From assembly GCF_002929505.1 (NCBI RefSeq), contig NZ_PJJL01000062.1, positions 1-64,000 of the forward strand: a DNA stretch of 64,000 bases. The letters are read 5' to 3'. Positions 21,415-30,228 of this stretch are shown here, one piece after another (position 1 is the stretch's first letter; every line of letters starts with the position of its first letter). The notes under the pieces were generated by a model. That model saw only the letters and a program-made list of their open reading frames with translations. It made no database searches and was not told the DNA's origin. The position numbers and the translations under genes are program-made. Source of the stretch: Cryobacterium sp. Y57. Its GTDB lineage: Bacteria > Actinomycetota > Actinomycetes > Actinomycetales > Microbacteriaceae.

Positions 21415-22077
21415 TTAGTACCAGCCTGAAGCCTGGGACTTCTCCCAGGCGCCACACGGAGTGCCGTACCGGCCCGTGATATACCCCAGACCCCACTCAA
21501 TTTGGGTACCAGCGTTCGTGGCCCAGTCGTCGCCGGCGGTTGCCATCTTGGAGCCGGGCAACGCCTGCGGAATACCGTAGGCACCGCTCGAACCGTTCTG
21601 GGCGCTCACATTCCAGCGTGACTCTTTTTGCCATAGCGAAACCAAACAGTTGTATTGGTCTTCGCCCCATCCGCGACCGGCGACGGCGTCGTAGGCGTAC
21701 GCCTTCGCCGAGCCCGGATCGGGTACGGCAGCCCGCGGAGCGGTGAAGCTCTGGGTCTTTTTTTCGACCGCCACCACGATGGGCACCGGTTTGGGCTTTT
21801 CGGTGACCGCATAGCCGTCACGCGTAATGGTATTGATGTAGCTGCCGGCAACGAGAACGGCTTGGGCGGGATCGTCATCAGTCGTACTGCCAGCTATTTG
21901 AAAGTATGGTGATGCCGTAGCACCCGAGTAGGGATCGACCACGGTGACGAGCACGAACGCACAGGCGGCGGTGAACCCGAACAGAAAGTGCGCCGGCTTC
22001 ACCCGGGTCCGCGTACGACGAAGGATCGGCTTGGCCGCAGCCGGAACGGTGTCGATTACGTGCAGATGCCTACCCAT
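21415..22077 (-). CDS. Secreted lytic transglycosylase-like protein
   Basis: The 220-residue protein has a basic N-terminus and one hydrophobic segment (AHFLFGFTAACAFVLVTVV, about residues 29-47) acting as signal anchor. A linker rich in Thr, Pro and Lys follows, and the C-terminal domain is of the goose-lysozyme/SLT-like type found in actinobacterial resuscitation and aggregation-promoting factors: WGEDQYNCLVSLWQKESRWN, where the glutamate is the likely catalytic acid, then GSSGAYGIPQALPGSKMA and GLGYITGRYGTPCGAW. It probably cleaves or remodels peptidoglycan outside the membrane. Two cysteines (NCLV and TPCGAW) may form a disulfide. It stands alone between two unrelated minus-strand genes. 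Confidence 0.87.
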   Translation of the reverse strand: MGRHLHVIDTVPAAAKPILRRTRTRVKPAHFLFGFTAACAFVLVTVVDPYSGATASPYFQIAGSTTDDDPAQAVLVAGSYINTITRDGYAVTEKPKPVPIVVAVEKKTQSFTAPRAAVPDPGSAKAYAYDAVAGRGWGEDQYNCLVSLWQKESRWNVSAQNGSSGAYGIPQALPGSKMATAGDDWATNAGTQIEWGLGYITGRYGTPCGAWEKSQASGWY

Positions 22078-22131
22078 TACTACACGACCCTAGCCGACAA
22101 ATTTGATAACAGCCAAGTAACGGTGACCAAA

Positions 22132-22860
22132 TCAGCGCACCGCGAGCATGACGTCCACGGCGCTGTCCAACACCAGGTCCACCTGCGCTTCCCGATATCC
22201 TCCCCGTTCGGGGCGAAAAACGGACGTTCGCACCTCCGCGACCGTAAGCACACGACCGTCGCGAAAATACTTCACCAATTTGTTAGCGAGACGGTCGACG
22301 TCCACTCGTTTGTAGCCGACCGCTAAGATGCTCGTGCGCGCAAAGCGGGTGCCGGGGGGGCGGCTGAGCCGGCCGATGATCACCTCGATGGCGCCCTGCG
22401 CTTCAGCCATCCACGCCTCCTCTCCCCCGGCTCGCGTCGCCTGATCCCGTTCTCGGGCGGCGAATGCGTCTTCGAGTCGTTCCAGTGCCGCATCGACCTG
22501 GTCGGGCGAGTATCCCCCTTTGTGCATTGCGAAGGCCGTGTGGCGAATTTCCTCGGCCGTCAACCTCATACCGGTGCCGGTCTCGTCTGCTTCGGGCTGT
22601 TTCGCGACCAACGTATACATGGCCGCGGCCCGGTCGGCGGTGCCCGGCTCGTCGTGCGTGGTCGCCGGCATCGCGGTCCCAGTCTCGGTACCGGCGGCGA
22701 TCTCGTCAACGGATTCCACAGCACCAGTATCAGCATCGAGTTCGTCGTCGTGTAGGTCAGGCTGGTCGTATGCGCGCCGGGCCGCAGCCAGAAACGCATC
22801 GACCTGGGTGACGTTGTAGCCGAGAGACTTCTTGTCCACTCGCAAAAATATGGTGCTCAT
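22132..22860 (-). CDS. DivIVA-domain repeat protein
   Basis: The 242-residue protein contains four short motifs around Gly-Tyr: SLGYNVTQVDAFL near residue 13, GGYSPDQVDAALERL about 120, VGYKRVDVDRLANKL about 190 and RGGYREAQVDLVL near the C-terminus. These match the short DivIVA-domain repeats found in many actinobacterial proteins, where such motifs act in membrane-curvature or growth-pole association. Between the first and second lies an acidic low-complexity stretch. I start it at ATG 22860 (MSTIFLRVDKK); the frame is open to 23487, but that upstream part lies antiparallel to cdsA. It may work with the coiled-coil protein at 17.6 kb, which also has a DivIVA-like start. Confidence 0.85.
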   Translation of the reverse strand: MSTIFLRVDKKSLGYNVTQVDAFLAAARRAYDQPDLHDDELDADTGAVESVDEIAAGTETGTAMPATTHDEPGTADRAAAMYTLVAKQPEADETGTGMRLTAEEIRHTAFAMHKGGYSPDQVDAALERLEDAFAARERDQATRAGGEEAWMAEAQGAIEVIIGRLSRPPGTRFARTSILAVGYKRVDVDRLANKLVKYFRDGRVLTVAEVRTSVFRPERGGYREAQVDLVLDSAVDVMLAVR

Positions 22861-22907
22861 ACCCTCATTGTCTCGTACCAGGTTCGCGGGGCAAAAATCA
22901 GTCGCGC

Positions 22908-23921
22908 TCACGCGAAGACCAGATAGAGGGCGTAGGCGGCAGCGGCCGATGGCAGAATCGAGTCCAGCCGGTCCAGAAAGCCGCCGTGACCGGGCAGCCA
23001 CGAACTCATGTCCTTGATGCCGAGGTCGCGTTTGATCAGTGATTCGGCCAGGTCGCCAAAGGTCGCGGTCAGCAGGATGACCGCTCCGAAGACCAATCCG
23101 AACCACCACGGCTGGTCGAGCATGAAGATCGAGAGCAGCACACCAGCGATCATGCAGATCAATCCGGCGCCAACAAAACCTTCCCATGTTTTCTTCGGGC
23201 TGATCGAGGGTGCCATCGGATGCTTGCCGAAGTTCAGGCCGCTGACGTACGCACCGGTGTCGGCAGAAATGACCAAAATCAGGAAGGCGAGCGTCCACCA
23301 CTGTCCGTGGTCCTGGGCGACAAGAAGCACTGCAAAACTTGCGAGAAAGACGACGTAGACCTGAATCAGGATGCCACCGCCCACGTCGCCGAGGATGGAA
23401 CGGGCAGTGGCGCGGTGCGACGCCATCACGAGAAGGGCCAGGCGCCACAACCCGATGAGTACGATGCCGCCGAGCATGACGAACCATTGACCGGTTGCCC
23501 CACCGTAGAACGCAGCCGGAACGATGGCGACTGCAGAGATGATCACGGGGATGCGCGGCACGTTGCGTCCGGCACGCCGCAGGGCCTGTGCCAGTTCGAA
23601 CGCGCAGAATCCGACAATGACGACCGCGAAGATCATGAAGAGCTGTTTGATGATGATGAGACTGACCAACATTGAGCCGCCGAGCACAAGTCCAATCAGG
23701 ATGGCCAGAATGAGGTTGCGCCCGGTGCGCGCTGCAATGCGTTCGTTGGTCGCATCGAATTGAGCCCGCGTGGCCTGCACCTGACGTTCAAAATCGGCCT
23801 TGGTCGTCTGCACCTGACGTTCGAAATCAGCTCGCGTCGTTTTCACCTGCGCCCGGAACTCGGCGCGACTGACACCGTTGCCGCGTCTGTGCCGCTGGCC
23901 ATTCTCCGGTTTCTCGGTCAT
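22908..23921 (-). CDS. cdsA: Phosphatidate cytidylyltransferase CdsA
   Basis: CdsA converts phosphatidic acid and CTP to CDP-diacylglycerol, the precursor of all membrane phospholipids. The 337-residue protein has about eight membrane helices and the family signature near the C-terminus: SPKKTWEGFVG, then FGDLAESLIKRDLGIKD and LPGHGGFLDRLDS. An extra N-terminal cytoplasmic segment of about 60 residues carries three near-repeats of an 11-mer like RQVQTTKADFE, probably a short amphipathic coiled coil that is not part of the core family. It is the last gene of pyrH-frr-cdsA, 11 bp after frr. Confidence 0.95.
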   Translation of the reverse strand: MTEKPENGQRHRRGNGVSRAEFRAQVKTTRADFERQVQTTKADFERQVQATRAQFDATNERIAARTGRNLILAILIGLVLGGSMLVSLIIIKQLFMIFAVVIVGFCAFELAQALRRAGRNVPRIPVIISAVAIVPAAFYGGATGQWFVMLGGIVLIGLWRLALLVMASHRATARSILGDVGGGILIQVYVVFLASFAVLLVAQDHGQWWTLAFLILVISADTGAYVSGLNFGKHPMAPSISPKKTWEGFVGAGLICMIAGVLLSIFMLDQPWWFGLVFGAVILLTATFGDLAESLIKRDLGIKDMSSWLPGHGGFLDRLDSILPSAAAAYALYLVFA

Positions 23922-23932
23922 CTGAACGCTTC

Positions 23933-24487
23933 CTAGATCTCGAGAAGTTCGGCTTCCTTGCGTTTGAAGGCGTCGTCAATGCCGTCCACGTGGCTCTTGG
24001 TCATCAGCTCGAGCTCTTTCTCGGCACGAGCGACCTCGTCGTCGCCGACCTCGCTCTTGAGCGCATCGAGCTCGTCTTTGGCCTTACGGCGAATGTTGCG
24101 CACTGAAATGCGGGCATCCTCTGCCTTGGCCTTGACGATCTTCACGAATTCCTTGCGGCGTTCCGTGGTGAGTTCGGGCAGCGTTGCCCGGATGGTGGTT
24201 CCGTCGTTGCCGACGTTGGCGCCCAGATTCGGGGTGTCGCGGATGGCGATCTCAATGTCGCGCAGCGCCGCTTTGTCGTAGGGACCGATCAGCATCGTGC
24301 GCGCTTCCTGGTTTTGCAGCGACGCGAGTTGTTCCAACGGTGTCAGAGTGCCGTAGTAACTCACCAGAATTTTCGCGAACATTTGCGGGTTGGCGCGCCC
24401 GGTACGCACGGTGCCGAAGTCGTCTTTGGCGGCCTCGAGGGCCCGGTTCATGCGCGCAGTGGCATCGGAAAGAACATCCGCGATCAC
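23933..24487 (-). CDS. frr: Ribosome recycling factor Frr
   Basis: Frr splits post-termination ribosomes together with EF-G. The length of 184 residues is typical. Conserved stretches include [12 protein letters not shown] in the first helix, [22 protein letters not shown], and [32 protein letters not shown] split across the hairpin of domain I. The start is GTG 24487 with AAGGAG 6 bp upstream. It follows pyrH by 30 bp and precedes cdsA by 11 bp, the standard order. Confidence 0.98.
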   Translation of the reverse strand: MIADVLSDATARMNRALEAAKDDFGTVRTGRANPQMFAKILVSYYGTLTPLEQLASLQNQEARTMLIGPYDKAALRDIEIAIRDTPNLGANVGNDGTTIRATLPELTTERRKEFVKIVKAKAEDARISVRNIRRKAKDELDALKSEVGDDEVARAEKELELMTKSHVDGIDDAFKRKEAELLEI

Positions 24488-24517
24488 GGTGACTCCTTTA
24501 TTGGTGGTGGAATAATT

Positions 24518-25282
24518 CTAGTTGGAGACGCGAGTGCCCAGATCGGCGCCCAGAATGGCCGCAGTGACGTTACCTTCTGGTGCCATGCCGAAGACCTGCA
24601 TGGGCATGTGGTTGTCCATGCACAGGCTGAACGCGGTGGAGTCGACCACTTTGAGGCCGCGCTGGAGCGCTTCCAAGTAGGTGATGTGGTGGATCTTCTG
24701 GGCGTCGGGATTCGTACGGGGGTCGTCGGAATAGACGCCGTCCACGCCGTTCTTGGCCAAGAGCACAACGTCGGAGTCAATTTCGAGGGCGCGCTGCGCG
24801 GCCACGGTATCGGTCGAGAAGTAGGGCAATCCGGCGCCAGCACCGAAGATAACGACGCGGCCTTTTTCCAGGTGCCGTTCGGCGCGCCGCGGGATGTACT
24901 GCTCAGCGACCTGAGTCATCGAGATGGCGGACTGCACTCGGGTTTCAGCCCCGGCCTGCTCGAGAAAGTCCTGAAGGGCGAGGGCGTTCATGACGGTACC
25001 GAGCATTCCCATGTAGTCGGCGCGTCCGCGGTCCATGCCGCGCTGGGAGAGCTCGGCGCCCCGAAAGAAGTTTCCACCGCCGACGACGATGGCCACTTCG
25101 ACCTGCTTGGCGGCCTCAGCGATCTCTCTGGCGAGCGAGCTGACCACATCGGGGTTTACCCCTACTGCGCCGCCGCCGAAGGCCTCACCGGACAGTTTGA
25201 GGAGCACCCGTCGTTTCTTCACGACCGCGGTGGGATGCAACGGGCTGGTCTGGGTCGTGGGTGTGCTGGCCGTGTCAGTCAT
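24518..25282 (-). CDS. pyrH: Uridylate kinase PyrH
   Basis: PyrH phosphorylates UMP to UDP in pyrimidine nucleotide synthesis. The 254-residue protein of the amino-acid-kinase fold shows [13 protein letters not shown] near the start, [31 protein letters not shown] and [16 protein letters not shown], all PyrH signatures. I chose ATG 25282 (MTDTAST); about 20 additional residues precede the conserved core, so a later start is possible but no better codon is evident. It lies 122 bp downstream of tsf, beyond an intrinsic terminator, and so has its own promoter. It leads pyrH-frr-cdsA. Confidence 0.97.
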   Translation of the reverse strand: MTDTASTPTTQTSPLHPTAVVKKRRVLLKLSGEAFGGGAVGVNPDVVSSLAREIAEAAKQVEVAIVVGGGNFFRGAELSQRGMDRGRADYMGMLGTVMNALALQDFLEQAGAETRVQSAISMTQVAEQYIPRRAERHLEKGRVVIFGAGAGLPYFSTDTVAAQRALEIDSDVVLLAKNGVDGVYSDDPRTNPDAQKIHHITYLEALQRGLKVVDSTAFSLCMDNHMPMQVFGMAPEGNVTAAILGADLGTRVSN

Positions 25283-25356
25283 GTCGTGCGGGGCCTTTCC
25301 GAGAGGGGGTGCAACCAAACTACCAAGTGCGGGCGTGCACCCCACACGAGGCACAC

Positions 25357-25403
25357 AAAACGGAGGCCGGATCGCTTTCGCAATCCGACCTCCGTTATTT
25401 TTT
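25357..25403 (-). terminator. Intrinsic terminator after tsf
   Basis: A stem with arms AACGGAGG and CCTCCGTT is extended inward by CGGAT/ATCCG with mismatches. It follows the tsf stop by 2 bp on the minus strand, and TTTTG comes after it in that direction. The opposite strand also has a T-rich run (TTATTTTTTG), so it could stop transcription from both sides. Confidence 0.8.
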
Positions 25404-25404
25404 G

Positions 25405-26232
25405 TTAGGCGCCGACCTTGAACCGGGCGAAGCCCGACACGGTCAGTTTTGCATCGTCAAGAACCTTGGCGACGGACAACTTATTGTCCTTGGCATAGTC
25501 CTGTTCGAGCAGTGCGACCTGCTTGAGATACGCCTTGACGCGTCCCTCAACGATCTTGGGCAGCGCCGCTTCCGGCTTGCCTTCGTTCTTCGAGATCTCG
25601 GTGACGATCTTGCGTTCGGTCTCCACCAGGTCAGCCGGAACATCGCTCGCCGCAAGGAACTCGGGGTTGGCGAACGAAATGTGCTGGGCGACGCTGCGAG
25701 CGGTTTCCACGTCGACACCGGAGAAGCCGAGAACAACGCCGACCTGCGGGGGCAGATCTTTGCTGGTCTTGTGCAGGTAGATCGAGAACGACTCGCCGAT
25801 GACGGCGGCGACGCGGCGAAGTTCGAACTTCTCGCCGATGATTGCCGCTTCGCCGTCAATGAGCTCGGCTACGGTCTGCGTACCGGCCGTAGCGGCCAGT
25901 CCGGCCTCGACCGTGGTCGCGCCGGCGGCGGCGATCGCGTCAAGAACCTTATCGGCCAGAACGACGAACTTGTCGCCCTTGGCGACGAAGTCAGTCTCGC
26001 AGGCCAGTTCAATCATGTATGCGGTCGTGCCGATTTCCTTAGCAGCAACGAGTCCCTCAGAGGTGGAACGGTCAGCGCGCTTGGCGTTGCCCTTGGCACC
26101 CTTGAGACGCAGGATCTCGATGGCCTTATCCATGTCGCCGTCGGCTTCAACGAGGGCGTTCTTGGTGTCGACCATTCCGGTGCCGAGGTTCTCGCGAAGA
26201 GCCTTGACGTTTTCTAATGTGAAATTTGCCAT
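25405..26232 (-). CDS. tsf: Elongation factor Ts
   Basis: EF-Ts exchanges GDP for GTP on EF-Tu. The 275-residue protein has the N-terminal UBA-like domain ([22 protein letters not shown]), the core motif [16 protein letters not shown] and the C-terminal dimerisation part with [15 protein letters not shown]. The start ATG 26232 (MANFTLENV) is clear. It is 10 bp downstream of rpsB and shares its transcript, with an intrinsic terminator just after its stop. Confidence 0.98.
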   Translation of the reverse strand: MANFTLENVKALRENLGTGMVDTKNALVEADGDMDKAIEILRLKGAKGNAKRADRSTSEGLVAAKEIGTTAYMIELACETDFVAKGDKFVVLADKVLDAIAAAGATTVEAGLAATAGTQTVAELIDGEAAIIGEKFELRRVAAVIGESFSIYLHKTSKDLPPQVGVVLGFSGVDVETARSVAQHISFANPEFLAASDVPADLVETERKIVTEISKNEGKPEAALPKIVEGRVKAYLKQVALLEQDYAKDNKLSVAKVLDDAKLTVSGFARFKVGA

Positions 26233-26242
26233 ACCAGGTTCC

Positions 26243-27160
26243 CTACTTGGTTTCGTCGGCGACGGCAGCCAGTACGGCCGCAACGTCGCTGTCGGCGACA
26301 GCGTCAGCGATGGTGGGCTCTGCAACGACAGCCTCGTCGGCGACGACGGTTGCGTCGGCGACCTTCTCGGTCTCGGCAGAGGACTGCGCGGGGGTGGTCT
26401 CGGCGTCGGACGCCTGGAGCAGTTCAGCTTCCCACGCGGCGAGGGGCTCAACTTCGGCCTCCGGCTTGGCGTGGCGCTGGATGAGGCCCTCGGCTGCGGC
26501 GTCCGCGATGATGCGGGTCAGCAGACCAACGGAGCGAATGGCGTCGTCGTTGCCCGGGATCGGGTACTGCACGTCATCGGGGTCGCAGTTGGTGTCGAGG
26601 ATGGCGATGACAGGGATGCCGAGCTTGCGCGCCTCATCAATGGCGAGGTGCTCCTTGTTGGTGTCGACAACCCACAGTGCCGACGGGGTCTTCGTGAGGT
26701 TGCGGATTCCGCCGAGGCTCTTGTGCAGCTTGACGAGCTCGCGCTTCTTGATGAGCATTTCCTTCTTCGTGAAACCGCTCTTGGCGGTGTCATCGAAGTC
26801 GAGCTCTTCGAGTTCCTTCATGCGGGCCAGACGCTTGGAAACGGTTTGGAAGTTGGTGAGGAGGCCACCGAGCCAGCGCTGGTTGACATAGGGCTGGCCT
26901 ACGCGCTGCGCCTGCTCGGAGATGGATTCCTGGGCCTGCTTCTTGGTACCGACGAAGAGGATGGTGCCGCCGTGGGCAACCGTCTCCTTGACGAAGTCAT
27001 AGGCTTTATCAACGAACCCAAGCGACTGCTGCAGGTCGATGATGTAGATGCCGGAACGCTCGGTGAAGATGAAGCGCTTCATCTTCGGGTTCCAACGGCG
27101 GGTCTGGTGCCCGAAGTGCACGCCGCTGTCAAGCAGCTGGCGGATGGTTACGACGGCCAT
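26243..27160 (-). CDS. rpsB: 30S ribosomal protein S2
   Basis: S2 is a late-assembling small-subunit protein. Conserved marks are [24 protein letters not shown] at the start (shown here in its start-site context), [23 protein letters not shown] and [11 protein letters not shown]. At 305 residues it has an acidic, Ala/Val-rich C-terminal tail of about 55 residues beyond the usual end. The start is ATG 27160 with AGGAG 8 bp upstream. The 5' leader contains nested inverted repeats and could be an autoregulatory RNA. It is co-transcribed with tsf. Confidence 0.98.
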   Translation of the reverse strand: MAVVTIRQLLDSGVHFGHQTRRWNPKMKRFIFTERSGIYIIDLQQSLGFVDKAYDFVKETVAHGGTILFVGTKKQAQESISEQAQRVGQPYVNQRWLGGLLTNFQTVSKRLARMKELEELDFDDTAKSGFTKKEMLIKKRELVKLHKSLGGIRNLTKTPSALWVVDTNKEHLAIDEARKLGIPVIAILDTNCDPDDVQYPIPGNDDAIRSVGLLTRIIADAAAEGLIQRHAKPEAEVEPLAAWEAELLQASDAETTPAQSSAETEKVADATVVADEAVVAEPTIADAVADSDVAAVLAAVADETK

Positions 27161-27310
27161 GTGCCGACTCCTGTTCTGGTGCGGGTTCAAAAAACCGCAC
27201 CAATCGGTTTGTGCGATGATCGGTCGATCATCGCTCCTGGTGCCCGGCACACGTCCGCCCTGCTCGCGAATGTTCTCGTGAGACGGGACCGATTGGACAT
27301 GGCGGCCAAA
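27161..27310 (-). promoter_or_regulatory. Structured 5' leader of rpsB (candidate S2 autoregulatory RNA)
   Basis: Read on the minus strand, the leader has a closing stem CCAATCGGT (27296-27288) / ACCGATTGG (27208-27200). Inside it is a hairpin with perfect 9-bp arms GCGATGATC/GATCATCGC (27213-27221 and 27226-27234). A second hairpin GGTGCGG/CCGCACC (27201-27195 and 27184-27178) sits just before the ribosome binding site and shares two bases with the closing stem, so the two may be mutually exclusive. The stems are visible; a regulatory role is inferred from known rpsB leader autoregulation in other bacteria. The rest of the 27311-27470 gap, up to the divergent peptidase gene, shows no further gene. 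Confidence 0.45.
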
Positions 27311-27470
27311 TGGGCACGCGTAGTCAGCGCACAAAGCGCTGCTGGAATCAGCGTATCACCGCCCGGCGTACTACTGCGACCGTCTCCTGCACAGGAACGA
27401 TGACGGTGGATAACGACACGGATGTGCCCGATGTCCAGGCGAGGTCGGCGCCGATCGGCAGGATAGAGGC

Positions 27471-28019
27471 ATGCAGAACCTTCGCGCACTGGCTGCATCC
27501 ACTCTTATCATCGTGCCCGTGCTCGTGGGCGTGGTCGCTGCCGCGGGCGCTGGCGCTGGGTCGAGGGCCACGTTGGAACGGACGGTGAGTACAGCCCCGA
27601 CGGAGGCAGCTGCCTGGGTGTGGCCGGTCGCGGCGCCGCACCGAGTGACCCGGGCGTTTGAAGCGCCGGAGTCGTTATATGTGGGCGGTCATCGCGGCAT
27701 CGACCTTGCTGCGCAGACGAATGACGCGGTGTTTGCGCCGCACGACGGCGTGGTGTCGTTTGCGGGTCGTGTCGTTGACCGGCCTGTGCTGTCGATCACG
27801 CAGCCGGGTGATCTGATCTCGACGGTCGAGCCCGTGATCGCCACTGTCGCGGCGGGAGACCGGGTGCGCGCCGGACAGGTGATCGGTTCAGTGGCGACCG
27901 GCGGTCATTGCCCGCCCGGCTGTGTGCATTTAGGTGTGCGACTGCACGGGCTGTACATATCGCCCCTACTCTTTCTCGGCACCGTGCCGCGCGCGATTTT
28001 GTTACCGGCATTGCCGTGA
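27471..28019 (+). CDS. Secreted M23 (LytM-type) peptidase-like protein with altered H-x-H motif
   Basis: The 182-residue protein has a signal segment (residues about 5-27, then AGAGAG) and a C-terminal M23 domain. The first metal-binding motif is intact, GHRGIDLA (H74, D78), as are FAPHDGVVSFAG and VRAGQVIG. The second, normally H-x-H, reads CVHLGVR (H153, G155), so one histidine is replaced by glycine. Either zinc binding is altered and the protein is a non-catalytic activator like EnvC/NlpD, or the site uses another ligand. Two cysteines flank the motif (GHCPPGC). It is the only plus-strand gene between rpsB and xerC and is divergent from rpsB. Confidence 0.85.
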   Translation: MQNLRALAASTLIIVPVLVGVVAAAGAGAGSRATLERTVSTAPTEAAAWVWPVAAPHRVTRAFEAPESLYVGGHRGIDLAAQTNDAVFAPHDGVVSFAGRVVDRPVLSITQPGDLISTVEPVIATVAAGDRVRAGQVIGSVATGGHCPPGCVHLGVRLHGLYISPLLFLGTVPRAILLPALP

Positions 28020-28063
28020 TGAGGCCGTGAACCCTGTACGAAACGCTATCTTTCTCGGCCTGG

Positions 28064-29092
28064 TCAAGCGCGGGGGTGGGCGAGCCCGTAGCTGGTTTTC
28101 AGGCGTTCCGCCGACACATGGGTGTAGATCTGGGTGGTACCGAGACTGACATGCCCGAGAAGTTCCTGCACGGCGCGCAGGTCGGCTCCACCGTCGAGCA
28201 AATGGGTGGCCGCGGTGTGGCGCAGGGCGTGCGGTCCGGCCGGACCGGTGCCGGGAACCGCGGCGAGCAGCGCGGCTACGAGGCGGTAGACGCCGCGCAC
28301 GCCAAGGCGCCGGCCCCGGCGGCCGAGGAACAGCGCCGTGGTGTTGTTCGACGCGTCGGTGTCGTTCGACGCGTCGGTGTCTGGCGCTGCGACGTCTGGC
28401 GCTGCGACGTCGGGCACGGCGAGGTGTGATCGCGCTGCCGGCGTTGGCGTGGTCTTCACGGCGTCTGCCGAGACTGCGGCGCCTGGGTTCCGCCCCTGAC
28501 GCAGGAAGTCGACGAGGGCTCGCTTCGCCGGAACGCCGAACGGAACCACGCGTTCCTTCGCACCCTTACCGGTGACCCGCACGGTCAACCGTTCCAGGTC
28601 TATGTCGGCGAGATCAAGGCCGACGAGCTCGGAGACTCGCAGCGCTGAGGCGTAGAGCAGCTCGACAATGGCGAGATCCCGCAGCGCGAGTGCCTCTCCC
28701 CCGGCGGCGCGGGCCGCCAGCAGTTCGAGCAGTTCGCTCATCTGGGTCTGGGCGATCACGCGCGGCAACGTTCGCCCCGGTTTCGGCGAGCGCAAGCGGG
28801 CCGCCGGGTCCGTGACGAGATCGTCACTGCGCCCGAGCCAGGCCGTGAAGCTGCGCACCGATGCCGACCGGCGGGCCAGCGTGGCCCGGGCAAGGCCGGC
28901 CTGGGTTGCGACCCAGAGCCATTCCCGCAGAAGTTCGAGGCTCAACTCACCGGATGCCGTCACCCCCCGGTCGCCAGCAAAGCCGGCCAGTTGGTTCAGG
29001 TCGGTGCGATAGGCACGCACCGTGTGTGCTGAATAGCCACGCTCGGCGCTGAGGTAACGCAGAAACTCGTCGATGTCGTCGCTCACACGCAT
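28064..29092 (-). CDS. xerC: Tyrosine recombinase XerC with low-complexity insertion
   Basis: XerC with XerD resolves chromosome dimers at dif. The 342-residue protein has the N-terminal SAM-like domain (FLRYLSAERGYSAHTVRAY) and a catalytic domain with all key residues: R152 (SALRVSEL), K176 (GKGAKER), H288 and R291 (PHALRHTAATHLL), H314 (LLGHVS) and Y323 (QIYTH). Between K176 and H288 sits an insertion of about 50 residues (203-252) rich in Ala, Asp, Pro and Thr, with VAAPDVAAPD and NDTDASNN repeats. The DNA there is tandemly repeated (28340-28410). The insertion falls in a loop, so activity is probably kept. XerC near dprA, comM and yraN is a common actinobacterial arrangement. Confidence 0.93.
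   Translation of the reverse strand: MRVSDDIDEFLRYLSAERGYSAHTVRAYRTDLNQLAGFAGDRGVTASGELSLELLREWLWVATQAGLARATLARRSASVRSFTAWLGRSDDLVTDPAARLRSPKPGRTLPRVIAQTQMSELLELLAARAAGGEALALRDLAIVELLYASALRVSELVGLDLADIDLERLTVRVTGKGAKERVVPFGVPAKRALVDFLRQGRNPGAAVSADAVKTTPTPAARSHLAVPDVAAPDVAAPDTDASNDTDASNNTTALFLGRRGRRLGVRGVYRLVAALLAAVPGTGPAGPHALRHTAATHLLDGGADLRAVQELLGHVSLGTTQIYTHVSAERLKTSYGLAHPRA
28340..28410. repeat. In-frame tandem repeats inside xerC
   Basis: Two 18-bp copies of a GTCGTTCGACGCGTCGGT-like unit are followed by two 15-bp copies of CTGGCGCTGCGACGT. Both periods keep the reading frame and encode the Asp/Ala/Pro-rich insertion in XerC. Confidence 0.85.
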
Positions 29093-29132
29093 GGGTTCAG
29101 TTGTTCTTGCTCATGGTGTCGCGCCACCGCCG

Positions 29133-30065
29133 TCATGACTGCCGCGAAAAGGCGTGCCGGCGGTCTTCGGGTGAGAGGTCGGCCAGTTCACCGACAAAGT
29201 CGGCGGAAAACTGCGTGACAGCGGCGTAATCGCCGATCGGCAGCTGTGAATGCGTGATCTGGTCGGCGTAGACGTGCACAAGGTTCAGTGTCTGACCGCC
29301 GTTCACCCCGGTCATTTCACGGTCGGGGGCACTCAAATCCATCGTGTAACAGGTAGCCGCCGCCACCGACACGGGGATGCCGGCGAATACGCCCTGAGTG
29401 GGATAGTGCAGGTGCCCGGCGAGAATTGCCCGCACATCACTGCCGGCCAGAACGGCAGCCAGTCGCGGCTGGTCCTGCAGCTCGAGCACGCTCATCAGCG
29501 GCAGCGGTGTGGGAATCGGGGGGTGGTGCAGTGCCAGGATCGACCCGCGCCGCGCGGGCGTGCTCAGAACCTGGCGCAGCCACTCCAGCTGGGCATCGGC
29601 CACCTCTCCGTGGTGATAGCCGGGCACACTCGTGTCGAGCGCAATGATGCGCAGGCCGCCGACGTCGTGCAGCTGATCGACGGGGTTCTGGTCGACGGGG
29701 TTCTGGTCGACGCTGTGTTGATCGTCGGGTGTCTCACTGAGGAGTTCGGAACGAAACGATTTGCGCAGGTCATGGTTGCCCATCACCCAGATTATGGCGG
29801 CATCCCACTGGGCGGCAGCGGCCTCCACGATGCCGCGAATGCGGCGGTAGGCATCCGCTTCGCCCCGATCGGCCACATCGCCGGTGAGAATGAGGGCATC
29901 GGGCCGGATCCCTGAACGGCGCAGCTGCTCGAGGGCGCGGTGCACGGTGTGGTCGGTATCGACCACACCGTAGAGCGCCGCGCTATCCGCCAGAAAATGC
30001 GTATCACTCAGGTGCACCAAAATCTGCTCGGCGGGCTCGTACTGGCCCAGCTGCACGACTGTCAT
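29133..30065 (-). CDS. Calcineurin-like metallophosphoesterase (CpdA/class III phosphodiesterase family)
   Basis: The 310-residue protein carries every metal-binding block of the calcineurin-like fold: LVHLSDTHFL (D, H), LTGDVADRGE (D), VMGNHDLRK (N, H), LALHHPPIP (H) and LAGHLHYPT (H-x-H). Family members hydrolyse 3',5'-cyclic nucleotides or other phosphodiesters; the Mycobacterium member Rv0805 is similar in type. Substrate specificity cannot be read from the sequence. Residues about 124-134 hold a short repeat (QNPVDQNPVDQ) encoded by a 15-bp tandem duplication at 29678-29720, inserted in a loop after the GNHD block. It follows xerC by 40 bp upstream on the same strand. Confidence 0.92.
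   Translation of the reverse strand: MTVVQLGQYEPAEQILVHLSDTHFLADSAALYGVVDTDHTVHRALEQLRRSGIRPDALILTGDVADRGEADAYRRIRGIVEAAAAQWDAAIIWVMGNHDLRKSFRSELLSETPDDQHSVDQNPVDQNPVDQLHDVGGLRIIALDTSVPGYHHGEVADAQLEWLRQVLSTPARRGSILALHHPPIPTPLPLMSVLELQDQPRLAAVLAGSDVRAILAGHLHYPTQGVFAGIPVSVAAATCYTMDLSAPDREMTGVNGGQTLNLVHVYADQITHSQLPIGDYAAVTQFSADFVGELADLSPEDRRHAFSRQS
29678..29720. repeat. 15-bp tandem repeat inside the phosphodiesterase gene
   Basis: The unit GACGGGGTTCTGGTC occurs twice in succession, with a diverged third copy alongside. It is in frame and encodes the NPVDQ repeat. The same period occurs in mnmA and xerC. Confidence 0.8.
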
Positions 30066-30163
30066 GTTTCACCTCTCGTCGGGTCTTCAGACTACGGGCA
30101 GCCACCGACACTCCTTTCGTTAAGGGGCCAGGAGACGGAGCGCTCCGACCCCACCCGTGAAAT

Positions 30164-30204
30164 GGCCGTTCCCCCCAGCGATGGACTCGACGAGGGGAAC
30201 GGCC
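30164..30204 (-). terminator. Hairpin after the beta-propeller gene
   Basis: Perfect 11-bp arms GGCCGTTCCCC (30164-30174) and GGGGAACGGCC (30194-30204) enclose a 19-nt loop, 25 bp beyond the stop of the beta-propeller gene. There is no T-tract. A second small palindrome, GGAGCGCTCC, is nearby at about 30138. Confidence 0.5.
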
Positions 30205-30228
30205 GGGCTGACGCCGTCGCGAACCGGC

